Of a stretch of 64,000 nucleotides of DNA, positions 31,969-39,842 are shown piece by piece; positions within the stretch are counted from its first letter, which is position 1; each line of letters begins with the position of its first letter. This DNA comes from Microbacterium flavum. GTDB taxonomy: Bacteria > Actinomycetota > Actinomycetes > Actinomycetales > Microbacteriaceae. The position numbers and the translations under genes were made by a program. The stretch spans positions 214,993 through 278,992 of the forward strand of contig NZ_JAFLHG010000004.1 of NCBI RefSeq assembly GCF_018717645.1. The letters are read 5' to 3'. The notes under the pieces are model-generated. The model saw only the letters and a program-made list of their open reading frames with translations, was not told where the DNA came from and did no database searches.

Positions 31969-32751
31969 ATGCCTGAAGGCGACACCGTCTTCCGCACGGC
32001 GCGCCGTCTCCACGAGGCCCTCGCCGGGCAGGAGGTCACGCGCTTCGACCTCCGTGTGCCACGCCACGCGACAGCTGACCTCACCGGCCAGATCGTCCAC
32101 GACGTGACGCCGCGCGGCAAGCACCTGCTCATGCACATCGGTGCGATGACGCTTCACTCGCACCTGAAGATGGAAGGGCGCTGGCTCGTCTTCCGTCCGG
32201 ACGAGCGCTGGCGCTCCCCCGCGTACCAGGCACGCGCGATCGTCGGGACGCCGGGCGCGGTCGCCGTCGGCTTCGAGATCGCGATGGTCGACCTCGTGCC
32301 GGCCGATGAGGAGGACGAGCTCGTCGGACATCTCGGCCCCGACCTTCTCGGGCCGGACTGGGATGCGGTGGCGGCGGCAGCGCATCTGGCCGAGGACTCC
32401 CGACCCGTGCACGTCGCGCTCCTGGATCAGCGGAACCTCGCCGGGCTCGGCAACGAATACGCGAACGAGCTCCTCTTCGTCCGCGGCATCCTCCCGATGC
32501 GGCCCGCCGATGAGGTGGGCGACACCGGGATCGCAGGGCTCGTCGACACCGCGGCTCGCATGATCCGCGCGAACCGTGACCGTTCGGGGCGGACGTTCAC
32601 GGGCGACACCCGTCCCGGTCAGCAGGACTGGGTGTATCGGCGCGGCGGCAAACCGTGCCGTCGGTGCGGCACGCTCATCCGCCGCACCGACCTCGGCGCC
32701 ACCGCGACGAGCGAGCGCATCGTGTTCTGGTGCCCCGTGTGCCAGACCTGA
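31969..32751 (+). CDS. Fpg/Nei-family DNA glycosylase (endonuclease VIII-like)
   Basis: A 260-aa base-excision repair enzyme. The N-terminus MPEGDTVFRTARRLHEAL gives the catalytic Pro2-Glu3 pair and the Nei-type sequence. A conserved Lys is in PRGKHLLMH, the H2TH element in ALLDQRNLAGLGNEYANELLF, and a C-terminal zinc finger in KPCRRCG then WCPVCQ. It should excise oxidised pyrimidines and nick the strand. It lies 24 bp after lhr, and actinobacteria repeatedly pair lhr with a Nei2-type gene, so the two probably form one repair operon. Confidence 0.94.
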   Translation: MPEGDTVFRTARRLHEALAGQEVTRFDLRVPRHATADLTGQIVHDVTPRGKHLLMHIGAMTLHSHLKMEGRWLVFRPDERWRSPAYQARAIVGTPGAVAVGFEIAMVDLVPADEEDELVGHLGPDLLGPDWDAVAAAAHLAEDSRPVHVALLDQRNLAGLGNEYANELLFVRGILPMRPADEVGDTGIAGLVDTAARMIRANRDRSGRTFTGDTRPGQQDWVYRRGGKPCRRCGTLIRRTDLGATATSERIVFWCPVCQT

Positions 32752-32780
32752 CCGGGCTATCGCATCACCCGTGCCCGCCG

Positions 32781-33446
32781 TCAGTGCCCGAGGTACCGCC
32801 CCGGCCGGTGGTTCAGGGCGAGGACGAGATTCAGCAGCACCGCGCCGACCGCGCTCATGGCGACGTTCGTCCACGGCACGACGAGGAGCGCCGACACGAC
32901 GATGAGCACGTCGAAGATCATCATCGTCCAGCCGGCGCGGAATCCGGTGCGGTCCTGGATCTCGAGCCCGATGATGTTGATGCCGCCGACGCTGGCCCGG
33001 TGACGGAAGAGGATCAGGACGCCGACCCCGGCGAGCAGGTTGCCGGCGAGGGTGCCGTACCACGGCGCGATCCAGCCGATCGGGAAGAGCGCGTCGTGCA
33101 CCACCGCCCAGCCCGATACCGCCACCACGCAGAGGACCGTTCGGATCGTGAAGTCCCACCCGCGCCGCCACACCGCGAGGAAGGCGAACGGGACGTTGAT
33201 GATGAGGAACAGCAGCCAGAACGGCCACGCGGTCGCATACCCGAGAAGGAGCGAGAGCCCCGCCGTCCCGCCCGTGACGGCGTGCGCCGCATGGAGCAGA
33301 TGGAGGCCGAGCGACACGAGGAACGTCCCGGTCGCGAGGCCCAGCACGTCCTCCGCGACGCCGTGGGCGTGGGTCTTCTCCTCGAAGACGAGGGAGGGTC
33401 CGGTCGTGGGATCGGGGTCCGGTTCGGGTGTGCTCACGACATCCAT
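32781..33446 (-). CDS. YitT-family membrane protein
   Basis: A 221-aa membrane protein with five to six hydrophobic segments starting at residue 33, with GTFLVSLGLHLLHAAHAVTGGTAGLSLLL and a second half with LILFRHRASVGGINIIGLEIQDRTG typical of the YitT/YczE (DUF161) group. The role of this family is not established; small-molecule transport is assumed. ATG 33446 was chosen, 7 bases after CAGACT (33459-33454), with GGGGAA also close by. It converges on the Nei gene with a 29-bp gap. Confidence 0.8.
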   Translation of the reverse strand: MDVVSTPEPDPDPTTGPSLVFEEKTHAHGVAEDVLGLATGTFLVSLGLHLLHAAHAVTGGTAGLSLLLGYATAWPFWLLFLIINVPFAFLAVWRRGWDFTIRTVLCVVAVSGWAVVHDALFPIGWIAPWYGTLAGNLLAGVGVLILFRHRASVGGINIIGLEIQDRTGFRAGWTMMIFDVLIVVSALLVVPWTNVAMSAVGAVLLNLVLALNHRPGRYLGH

Positions 33447-33533
33447 TTTCCCCAGTCTGGGAGCGCTCTGAGCACACCGATACGGCGGGAATGAACGGGG
33501 CATCCCTCCGGTTGGACCAGTCAGGAGGGCCAA

Positions 33534-33941
33534 GTGGGCAAGAACTACGTCGACATCGAGGACGAGCAGGGCAAGACGCTGCGCTACCGCAAGCACGTGA
33601 ACGGGCGCGGCCTGATCGCGAACGGGGCGAAGGTGCACGCGAGCGCCCTCGTCGAGGCGGGCGCCTACGTCGAACCGGGCGCCCAGATCGGCGAAGACGC
33701 GCACATCGGGCGTGGAGCGTGGATCGAACCGGATGCGGTCATCGGCCGCGGCGCCGAGATCGCCCCGCACGCCCACATCGGATCCGGCGCGGCGATCGGC
33801 TCGAAGGCGAAGATCGGCGTCCGCACCGTCATCGGGGCCCACGCGCGCGTCGTCGGAGGGTCCCTCATCGGCGATGACGAGCAGGTGGCCGACGGCGAGA
33901 CCGTCGCGACCGACCGCCGTGGACTCCGCCTGGCCGCCTGA
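33534..33941 (+). CDS. Hexapeptide-repeat (left-handed beta-helix) protein
   Basis: A 135-aa protein with a short N-terminal extension and about five turns of hexapeptide repeat from residue 34 to 108 (AKVHASALVEAGAYVEPGAQ, then IGEDAHIGRGAWIEPD and further turns). This fold is shared by acyltransferases and gamma-carbonic anhydrases. The protein is short and lacks a recognisable catalytic loop, so a scaffold or carrier role is as likely as an enzyme. AGGAGGG precedes GTG 33534 at good spacing. No partner gene is evident. Confidence 0.82.
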   Translation: MGKNYVDIEDEQGKTLRYRKHVNGRGLIANGAKVHASALVEAGAYVEPGAQIGEDAHIGRGAWIEPDAVIGRGAEIAPHAHIGSGAAIGSKAKIGVRTVIGAHARVVGGSLIGDDEQVADGETVATDRRGLRLAA

Positions 33942-33961
33942 TCCGAACGTCCGCACCCGAC

Positions 33962-34033
33962 GGCCCGCCATCCGCCGTGGACCTGCTCGTGGATGCCGAG
34001 CCCACGGCCCTCATCGCCGGCGCCGGGCTGTGA
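33962..34033 (+). pseudogene. Coding-like 3' fragment of an unknown gene
   Basis: Twenty-three codons ending in TGA (34031-34033) read ...AVDLLVDAEPTALIAGAGL with almost every third base G or C, as in the real genes here. No start codon with a plausible ribosome site, and no longer frame, precedes it. It may be the decayed tail of a lost gene, or chance. The rest of this 131-bp gap holds only the promoter of the next gene. Confidence 0.2.
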
Positions 34034-34072
34034 GTCGACTGCCCCGGCGACGTGCGCGACTACGCTGGCACC

Positions 34073-34876
34073 ATGGCGGCTGGACGATCGGCGGGAAAGC
34101 CGCCACGGAACAAGAAGCCCGGCGGCAAGACCCCCGGCGGGAAGACCCCCGGTGGCAAGAACTCCGGCGGCAAGAACTCCGGCGGTAAGAACCCTGGTTC
34201 GAAGAAGCCGAGCGTCCCAAAAGCAGGCCACATCGTTCCGGGCGCCGCGCAGCGCTCCTCCGACGCCGCATCCCGCCTGCCGACGGGACCGCTCCGCCTC
34301 GGCGCGATCGAGGGCGCGACCCCCGGCAAGTGGATCGACATCTGGAAGGACCGATACCCGGACGTCCCCCTGGAGCTCGTGCCGCTCACCCCGGCGGGTC
34401 AGGCCGAGGTGATGGCCGCGGCCTCCGTCGATGCCGCCCTCGTCCGCCTGCCGATCCCCCGCGCAGGGCTCCACGTGATCCCGCTGTACGAGGAGGTTCC
34501 CGTCGTCGTGTGCGCGGCGGAGTCCCACCTCACCGCCGCCGACGAGCTGACGCTCGCGGACCTCGACGGCGAGGTGGTGATCACCCCCGCACATCCGCCC
34601 CTCGCGCTCGAGGTTCCCGGATCGGTCGCTCCGCGCTTCGCAGCGCCGCCGACCGTCGCCGACGCGATCGCGCTCGCCGCGACCGGCGTGGGCGTCGTCG
34701 TCGTTCCGCTCTCACTGGCGCGCGCGCACCATCGGAAGGATGCCGCGCACCGCCCGCTCACGGACGGGCCCCACTCGACGGTCGCGCTCGTCTGGCCCGA
34801 CGCCGGCCCGACGCCGCCTCTCGTCGACGCCTTCGTGGGAATCGTGCGCGGCCGCACGGCGAACTCCTCCCGCTGA
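34073..34876 (+). CDS. LysR-type effector-binding domain with Lys/Gly repeat tail, no HTH
   Basis: A 267-aa protein. Residues 1-50 are strongly basic and contain six pentapeptides of the form PGGKT/SGGKN. Residues about 77-260 form a LysR substrate-binding domain (LRLGAIEGATPGKW, VDAALVRLPIPRAGLHVIPLYEEVPVVVCAAESHL, ALAATGVGVVVVPLSLA). The DNA-binding HTH of LysR regulators is absent. The basic tail may bind DNA or RNA without sequence specificity, as in histone H1-like tails. ATG 34073 follows TACGCT (34061-34066) by 6 bases, which favours it over a GTG at 34052. The gene ends before a strong terminator. Confidence 0.8.
   Translation: MAAGRSAGKPPRNKKPGGKTPGGKTPGGKNSGGKNSGGKNPGSKKPSVPKAGHIVPGAAQRSSDAASRLPTGPLRLGAIEGATPGKWIDIWKDRYPDVPLELVPLTPAGQAEVMAAASVDAALVRLPIPRAGLHVIPLYEEVPVVVCAAESHLTAADELTLADLDGEVVITPAHPPLALEVPGSVAPRFAAPPTVADAIALAATGVGVVVVPLSLARAHHRKDAAHRPLTDGPHSTVALVWPDAGPTPPLVDAFVGIVRGRTANSSR
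34118..34207. repeat. Six 15-bp repeats encoding PGGKx/SGGKx
   Basis: Six in-frame 15-bp units encode PGGKT, PGGKT, PGGKN, SGGKN, SGGKN and PGSKK. Units differ mainly at third codon positions and at the Pro/Ser and Thr/Asn choices, which indicates amplification followed by drift under a coding constraint. Confidence 0.9.
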
Positions 34877-34913
34877 CGCCCGCCGGCTCCTCCGACCGCG
34901 CGCCAGCGCGACG

Positions 34914-34945
34914 GGGGGCCGGCGCTCCCCAGTGCGCCGGCCCCC
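34914..34945. terminator. Bidirectional terminator between convergent genes
   Basis: A perfect 12-bp stem (GGGGGCCGGCGC paired with GCGCCGGCCCCC) with an 8-nt loop. It lies between the stop of the plus-strand LysR-like gene and the stop of the minus-strand TPR-CHAT gene. It is the strongest hairpin of this kind in the window and would work for both transcripts. Confidence 0.8.
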
Positions 34946-35103
34946 TCGACGGCCGCCAGTCCCCCCGACGTACGCCCGCCCCCGCGAAAGGTCCGCGTCA
35001 CCACTCCCCAGCGGTGGATCCGGGCGATCAGAGCACCCGTGCAGTCCTTCCACCGATCAGGAGCACCCGCGCTGCGCCCTGATACACGCCGTCCGGATTT
35101 TTC

Positions 35104-37587
35104 TCAGAATCCGTTTCCGTGACACAGGAACGGTGTGAGGATGCCGGTGCGCTCGGTCGCCTCGGCCAGCGCGACCGCGGGTGCCACGCCGCGGGCGAGA
35201 CCGCCATGGAGCGCGCCGAGGACCTCGCAGGCGTCATCGTCCGCGACGATCACCGGAGCGGCGACGACGACCTGGGCGCCCGCGTGCAGCCACGCGCGGG
35301 TCATCCCCACCGCCTCTTCGCCCCATCGGACGGCCGATCGCCCTGCCTCGCACGCCGACAGGACGACGGTCCTGGGCACCGTCGGCATCCGGTCGACGTC
35401 GTAGCCGAAGAGGGCGCCGTCGGCGAGCTGGACGGCCGAGAACAGCGGATTGTCGACGGCCTGCCGTCCGTGCGCGGCGATGTGCAGCACGTCGGCTCGC
35501 CCCGCCGCCGCGGTGACCGCGTCGACGGAGGCCGTCTCGCCGGTGAGGACGTCCGCCCGCTCGCCCCAGGCGGCGGCGCCGGCGGCCGCCTCCTCCTCCC
35601 CGCGGGCGATCCGCGGGCCGACGGCGAAGGCTGCCGTCGCGGACGGCATGGGGTCCCTCCGCCCGCGCACCCACCGCGTCGTGGACGCGGCGACGGTGAT
35701 CGCGCGGCCGCGCGCGCCGGTGAGCATGTTCCAGGGGAGGCCCGCGAGGACGCCCGGCGCGGTGATGACCACGCGCCCGGCATCCGCGCCGCGGAGGGGG
35801 GCGTCGAGGATCGCCTCGGAGAGCCGCTCCAGTCGGGACGCGAGGGAGCGACGCACGACGTCCGCCATCGGCCCGCCGCGGACGGCGGCGCTCATGTCGA
35901 GGTCGGAGCGCAGGGCCGGGAGGTCCGATCGCGCGTCGACCCAGGCGCGCAGCGGCACGAGCTCGGCGCCGCGGGCGGTGACGACGAGGCAGGCGAGACC
36001 CTCCGTGCTGAAGACGTACGTCAGGAGGGCCGTGTCGCATCCGAGGGCCGCGGAGGCGGTGGCGAGGTCGACCGGCTGCTCGAGACCTTCCGCGCCCGTC
36101 GTCGTCCACTGCCGTCGCCGCAGCCGCTCACCCAGCTCGACCGCGCGGGGATCCGTGCTCCACTCCCCACCGGCCGCCTCGGTGCGCAGCATCCGCAGCT
36201 CGCTCAGCTCGGCGGCCTGAGCGGGGTCGGCGGGCGGGCGCAGCGGGACGACCTGCAGGCTCAGGTGCCGTGCCCGCTCGGACCAGTCGAAGACCACCTC
36301 GGGCCGCCCCGAGCGGACGGCGGCGCCGAGCCCCGCCATCATGAGCGTGTTGCCGTGCATCGCCAGCGAGGTCTGCAGGTCGAGGCTGCCGAAGGAGGAG
36401 CGCCACGCGCTGAGCTCGTCCAGCCCGGATGCCGCGTGCCGCCGCACCTGCGCGTCGTCGCCCGAGCGGGCCGCGCGCTCCGCCCGCACCTCGTGGGCGA
36501 GCATCCGCACCTCGAGCGGCGCCGCCTCGTCCACCGCGGGCGCATGGCCCGCCCGCTCGCCGCGGCGCGCACGCCACAGCTCGCGGGTGAGCCGCAGCGC
36601 TGTCGCGTCGGAGGCGAAGCCCTGAGCGGAGAGCACGCTCGCGAGCGTCGAGACCTCGGCATCGTCGGCGCCCGGGGTGGCGACGACGCGGCCGGACCGG
36701 CCGAATGACCCTCCGGACAGCAGGGCCCGCGCCCGGATGCCCCGGGCACGGTCGCGCCAGGCCGTCGCGCCCAGCGCGTCGAAGTGGCGCGCCGCGCGTG
36801 CGGCCGCCTTCGCCGCCTCCCCGGGGTCGTGGCGGAGCAGGGAGCGCGCGAGGTGGAACTCCGCCTCGGCGCGCGCCTGGGTCATCCCGTTCGCGCGGAA
36901 CGCGAGCGCCGCCCTCTCGAGCATCCGCTCCGCCTCAGTCACGAGACCCGCGTCACGGAGCGCCTCGGCCATGTCCATGTCGCAGATCGCGGCGTTCGCC
37001 TCGGAGGCCGCGGCGACGACGGGACGCGCGGCGCCCATCTCCCGCAGCGCGCGGACGAGGTCGCCGCCGATGAGCGCCGCGTAGCCGAGGTTGTGCCGCG
37101 CCTCGGCCACCTCGGCCTCGGAACCGGAGACCTCGTAGACCGCCACGGCCTCCTCGAGCTCGGTCGTCGCCGTGGCGAGGTCGCCGAGCTGCATGGCGAG
37201 GACGCTGCGGTTCATCCGGAGGTTGGCGACCGCGATCGGGTCGTCCGTGATCTGCGCGATCGCTCGCCCCAGCCAGTCGGCGGCTTCGGCCGCGCGGCCG
37301 CGATGGGCGAGGATCGTGCCCAGCTGCCCCTCCAGCACCCCGCGCGTGTGCGCGCTGAGCCCGGGGGCGTCGAGGGCCGCACGACACAGCTGCTCCCCGT
37401 CCTCGGGGCGGCCGAGCTGGTCGAGGACGTACGCGCGCGTCCCCGCGATCCGCGCACCCAGGTCTGCCTCCCCAGCGGCGGCCGCCGCGTTCCCGGCATC
37501 CTCCAGCACGCTCTCCGCCTCGCCGTAGCGGCGGTCGTGGGTCAGGGCGCGCGCGGCCGCGTACAGGGCCGAGGCGTCGGGGGTCAC
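35104..37587 (-). CDS. TPR-CHAT caspase-like protease
   Basis: An 827-aa cytosolic protein. Residues about 1-300 are TPR-like helical pairs (YGEAESVLEDAG, EAADWLGRAIAQITDDPIAVANLRMN, AEARHNLGYAALIGGDLVRAL). A further helical region links to the CHAT domain (about 560-827). The caspase-type dyad is intact: His706 in VLHIAAHGRQ and Cys746 in VVLSACEAG. CHAT proteases are usually held inactive by their sensor repeats and cleave a specific partner on activation. It is the last gene of a minus-strand run with a subtilase, a 170-aa protein and an ECF sigma factor, 42 bp after the subtilase stop. Start GTG 37587. Confidence 0.92.
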   Translation of the reverse strand: MTPDASALYAAARALTHDRRYGEAESVLEDAGNAAAAAGEADLGARIAGTRAYVLDQLGRPEDGEQLCRAALDAPGLSAHTRGVLEGQLGTILAHRGRAAEAADWLGRAIAQITDDPIAVANLRMNRSVLAMQLGDLATATTELEEAVAVYEVSGSEAEVAEARHNLGYAALIGGDLVRALREMGAARPVVAAASEANAAICDMDMAEALRDAGLVTEAERMLERAALAFRANGMTQARAEAEFHLARSLLRHDPGEAAKAAARAARHFDALGATAWRDRARGIRARALLSGGSFGRSGRVVATPGADDAEVSTLASVLSAQGFASDATALRLTRELWRARRGERAGHAPAVDEAAPLEVRMLAHEVRAERAARSGDDAQVRRHAASGLDELSAWRSSFGSLDLQTSLAMHGNTLMMAGLGAAVRSGRPEVVFDWSERARHLSLQVVPLRPPADPAQAAELSELRMLRTEAAGGEWSTDPRAVELGERLRRRQWTTTGAEGLEQPVDLATASAALGCDTALLTYVFSTEGLACLVVTARGAELVPLRAWVDARSDLPALRSDLDMSAAVRGGPMADVVRRSLASRLERLSEAILDAPLRGADAGRVVITAPGVLAGLPWNMLTGARGRAITVAASTTRWVRGRRDPMPSATAAFAVGPRIARGEEEAAAGAAAWGERADVLTGETASVDAVTAAAGRADVLHIAAHGRQAVDNPLFSAVQLADGALFGYDVDRMPTVPRTVVLSACEAGRSAVRWGEEAVGMTRAWLHAGAQVVVAAPVIVADDDACEVLGALHGGLARGVAPAVALAEATERTGILTPFLCHGNGF

Positions 37588-37629
37588 ACCCCCAGCATGC
37601 CGTGCGGAGGCGATCTCGCGCGAGATGTG

Positions 37630-39294
37630 TCAGACGGCCAGCGTGGCGCGTGCGCGGTCGGCGGCCGCGAGCGCGGATGCCGTGGCGTCCGCCGCGCTCT
37701 CCTTCCGGTCCGGCATGCCGAGTCCGGCGGCGACGAGGCCGGCGACCAGGGGCGCCGCGAAGGAGGTGCCGCTCCACACCGCGAACCCGCCCCGGTAATC
37801 CTCGGGGCCGATCGTGAGCCGCCGCCGCTGATAGCGGTCGTCGCGCGCCGAGGCCTGCAGACCGCCCGTGAAGTCGGGGAGGATGCTCAGCACGGCCGCC
37901 CCCCGCGCGTACGTCTGCACCCATGGTCCGACGTTGGAGAACAGGGCTGTCGTCCGGCCGTCGGGGTTCAGGGCTCCGACCGACACGTGCGCCGCGCGAT
38001 CGTCCGGCTCGATCCCGTTGTCGCCTCCCGGCCACGGCCACAGCGAGGCGGGGAAGGTCGGCCGGTCGGTCGCGTCGTTGCCCGCCGAGACGACGACAGT
38101 GGTCCCGTATCCGCGCAGGATCGCGAGCAGGTCGTACAGATCCTTCGAGTAGAGCCCGTCCTCCGGGGTCTCGTGGTAGTAGCCGAGCGACAGGTTCAGC
38201 ACGTCGATCGCCTGCCCGGTGTCCGGATCGGCACGATGGCGCTGCACGAGCACGCCGAGCTGCTCGATCACGTCGAGGAGGTTCGTCTCCTCGACCACGC
38301 CGAGCGCGTCCGCGACGCGCACGGCGAGCAGCCGCGCATCCGGAGCGACTTGACGGACGATCCCGGCGATGAAGGTGCCGTGGCCGGCGACGGGGTCGAG
38401 CTCGCCGTCGAGAGGTCCGTAGAGGTCAGGGTAGATCTCGGGGTTCGCGTCATCGTGCAGGCCGATCGGAACGCCGTCGATGTTCACCTTTCGCTCGACC
38501 ATGTCGTCCGGGAGCCAGGGGTGAGAGCCGATCCCGGTGTCGAGCACGGCGACGACCGGGCGACGGCATCCGTCGGGGACGTCGGAGGGCACGGGACCCG
38601 GGCCCACCCAGGCGACCGGCTGTCGACCGCCGGATCCGCAGTCGCCGTATTCGCCGACCGGGTTCGTCTTCGTGAACGGGTTCGTCTTCGTGAACGGATT
38701 GGTCTTCGTGAACGGGTTGGTCTTGGTGAACGGGTTCGTCTTCGTGAACGGATTGAGCCCGATCGGGTCGATGGTGAGGAGGTGGTCGAGCCCGATCCGA
38801 TCGACGCCGGCGGCGCGAAGGGCGGAGCCGGCGTCGACGCGTCCCTCGCGGGTGCGCCGCGGGTCGCGCGCGCCGAGGATCGTCCGCCGGATGTGCTGGA
38901 GGACGCGCCACGCGTCGGGCAGCGCCGGAGAGACGCCGTCGGCGCGCTCGGGTGTCGTCAGACGGACGCGGGTGATGACGGGAGCACCCTCCAGCCGCGC
39001 CTCGGGTACCTCGCCCTCCCCCAGCTCGGTGCCGTCGAGCCGCTCACGGACGATGCCCCAGCCGAAGACCGCGGCCGCCTCGCGCACGCGGTCGACGTTG
39101 CCCTCGAGCAGGCCCGCACCGCCGTCCGACACGATGAGCCGGTCGGGGATGTACGCCGTCGGGAAGGCCTCGATGCCGTCCAACGGCTCGGTGCCCGGGT
39201 CGAGGACGTCCGCGCGCACGATGGATCCGCGGGCCCGGTCGCGCCACGACCATCCCTTCGGCTCGGGGCCGTTCTCATAGTCCTCAGGCGTCAT
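37630..39294 (-). CDS. S8 (subtilisin-like) serine protease with NPFTKT repeats
   Basis: A 554-aa protein without a signal peptide. An N-terminal domain (1-180) of unknown fold is followed by five NPFTKT hexapeptides (181-210) and a catalytic domain (about 245-525). The triad is intact: Asp252 in AVLDTGIG, His305 in GHGTFIAG and Ser511 in SGTSFAAP, with Asn406 in VVSAGND as oxyanion residue. Absence of an export signal implies a cytosolic protease, unusual for S8 enzymes. It lies between the TPR-CHAT gene and the 170-aa protein gene in a presumed operon led by an ECF sigma factor. The repeat linker could be a processing or docking site. Confidence 0.92.
   Translation of the reverse strand: MTPEDYENGPEPKGWSWRDRARGSIVRADVLDPGTEPLDGIEAFPTAYIPDRLIVSDGGAGLLEGNVDRVREAAAVFGWGIVRERLDGTELGEGEVPEARLEGAPVITRVRLTTPERADGVSPALPDAWRVLQHIRRTILGARDPRRTREGRVDAGSALRAAGVDRIGLDHLLTIDPIGLNPFTKTNPFTKTNPFTKTNPFTKTNPFTKTNPVGEYGDCGSGGRQPVAWVGPGPVPSDVPDGCRRPVVAVLDTGIGSHPWLPDDMVERKVNIDGVPIGLHDDANPEIYPDLYGPLDGELDPVAGHGTFIAGIVRQVAPDARLLAVRVADALGVVEETNLLDVIEQLGVLVQRHRADPDTGQAIDVLNLSLGYYHETPEDGLYSKDLYDLLAILRGYGTTVVVSAGNDATDRPTFPASLWPWPGGDNGIEPDDRAAHVSVGALNPDGRTTALFSNVGPWVQTYARGAAVLSILPDFTGGLQASARDDRYQRRRLTIGPEDYRGGFAVWSGTSFAAPLVAGLVAAGLGMPDRKESAADATASALAAADRARATLAV
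38665..38754. repeat. Five 18-bp repeats encoding NPFTKT
   Basis: Five adjacent in-frame 18-bp units encode NPFTKT five times, followed by NPV. The units are nearly identical at DNA level, with differences at third positions, so the array is young or maintained by recombination. It separates the N-terminal domain of the S8 protease from the catalytic domain. Confidence 0.95.
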
Positions 39295-39329
39295 GGCTCC
39301 TCCTCGAAGCGGCGATCGGATGGTGCGGG

Positions 39330-39842
39330 TCAGATCTCGAAGCGCGGGGTGAGCAGCTCGGTCGCCGCCCCGGGCTGCGGCGGCGCGGCCAGGACGACGC
39401 GCAGGCGTGCGATGCCCGAACGGACGGCGTCGAACGAGAAGCGCCCGCCGTCGGAGGCGGCGCGCCGCTCGGTCACATGACGCTCGGGCTCATCCGCGGC
39501 GCCGACGTCCGCGACGTCCTCCTGCTCGAGGCGCACCTCGACCGCGTCGCCGTCGACCCACCCGTCCAGGCGGCGCTCGCCGCGTTCGGCGGCGGTGACG
39601 TGGACGAGGACGTTCGTGGCGCCGTCGGTGAACTGCATCGTGAGGAGGTCCGCGTCGCCGCGCACGGCGCCCGACGCATCGCTCTCGACGAGGACGAGGA
39701 GGGCGTACTCGCGGCCGAGGTCGGCACTCGCGACCGCCGCGATCATGCCGTCGACGAGGCCGTCGGGGCTGGGGTCGAGGTGCTGCCAGGTGCGGCGCAG
39801 GGCCGCGAGCACGGCATCCTCGTCTCGGGTCTCAGAGGTCAC
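39330..39842 (-). CDS. 170-aa beta-sandwich-like protein of the sigma/protease operon
   Basis: An N-terminal helical segment (AVLAALRRTWQHLDPSPDGLVDGMIAAV) precedes a beta-rich part with LTMQFTDGATNVLVHVT, RRLDGWVDGDAVEVRL and DGGRFSFDAVRSGIARLRV. The last motif resembles carboxypeptidase-regulatory/transthyretin-like beta-sandwiches. There is no membrane segment. GTG 39842 is preferred because GGAGGGG lies about 6 bases before it; this start overlaps the sigma gene by 11 bp, so the two are co-translated. Proteins encoded directly after an ECF sigma gene are often its inhibitor. Here that role, or being the substrate of one of the two proteases, is inferred from position only. Confidence 0.75.
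   Translation of the reverse strand: MTSETRDEDAVLAALRRTWQHLDPSPDGLVDGMIAAVASADLGREYALLVLVESDASGAVRGDADLLTMQFTDGATNVLVHVTAAERGERRLDGWVDGDAVEVRLEQEDVADVGAADEPERHVTERRAASDGGRFSFDAVRSGIARLRVVLAAPPQPGAATELLTPRFEI

Noticed and set aside
34216..34235. Third copy of the hairpin element inside the LysR-like gene (CCAAAAGCAGGCCACATCG).
   Set aside because: Only the left end is similar; no matching right arm occurs within 100 bp, so it is probably chance within coding sequence.
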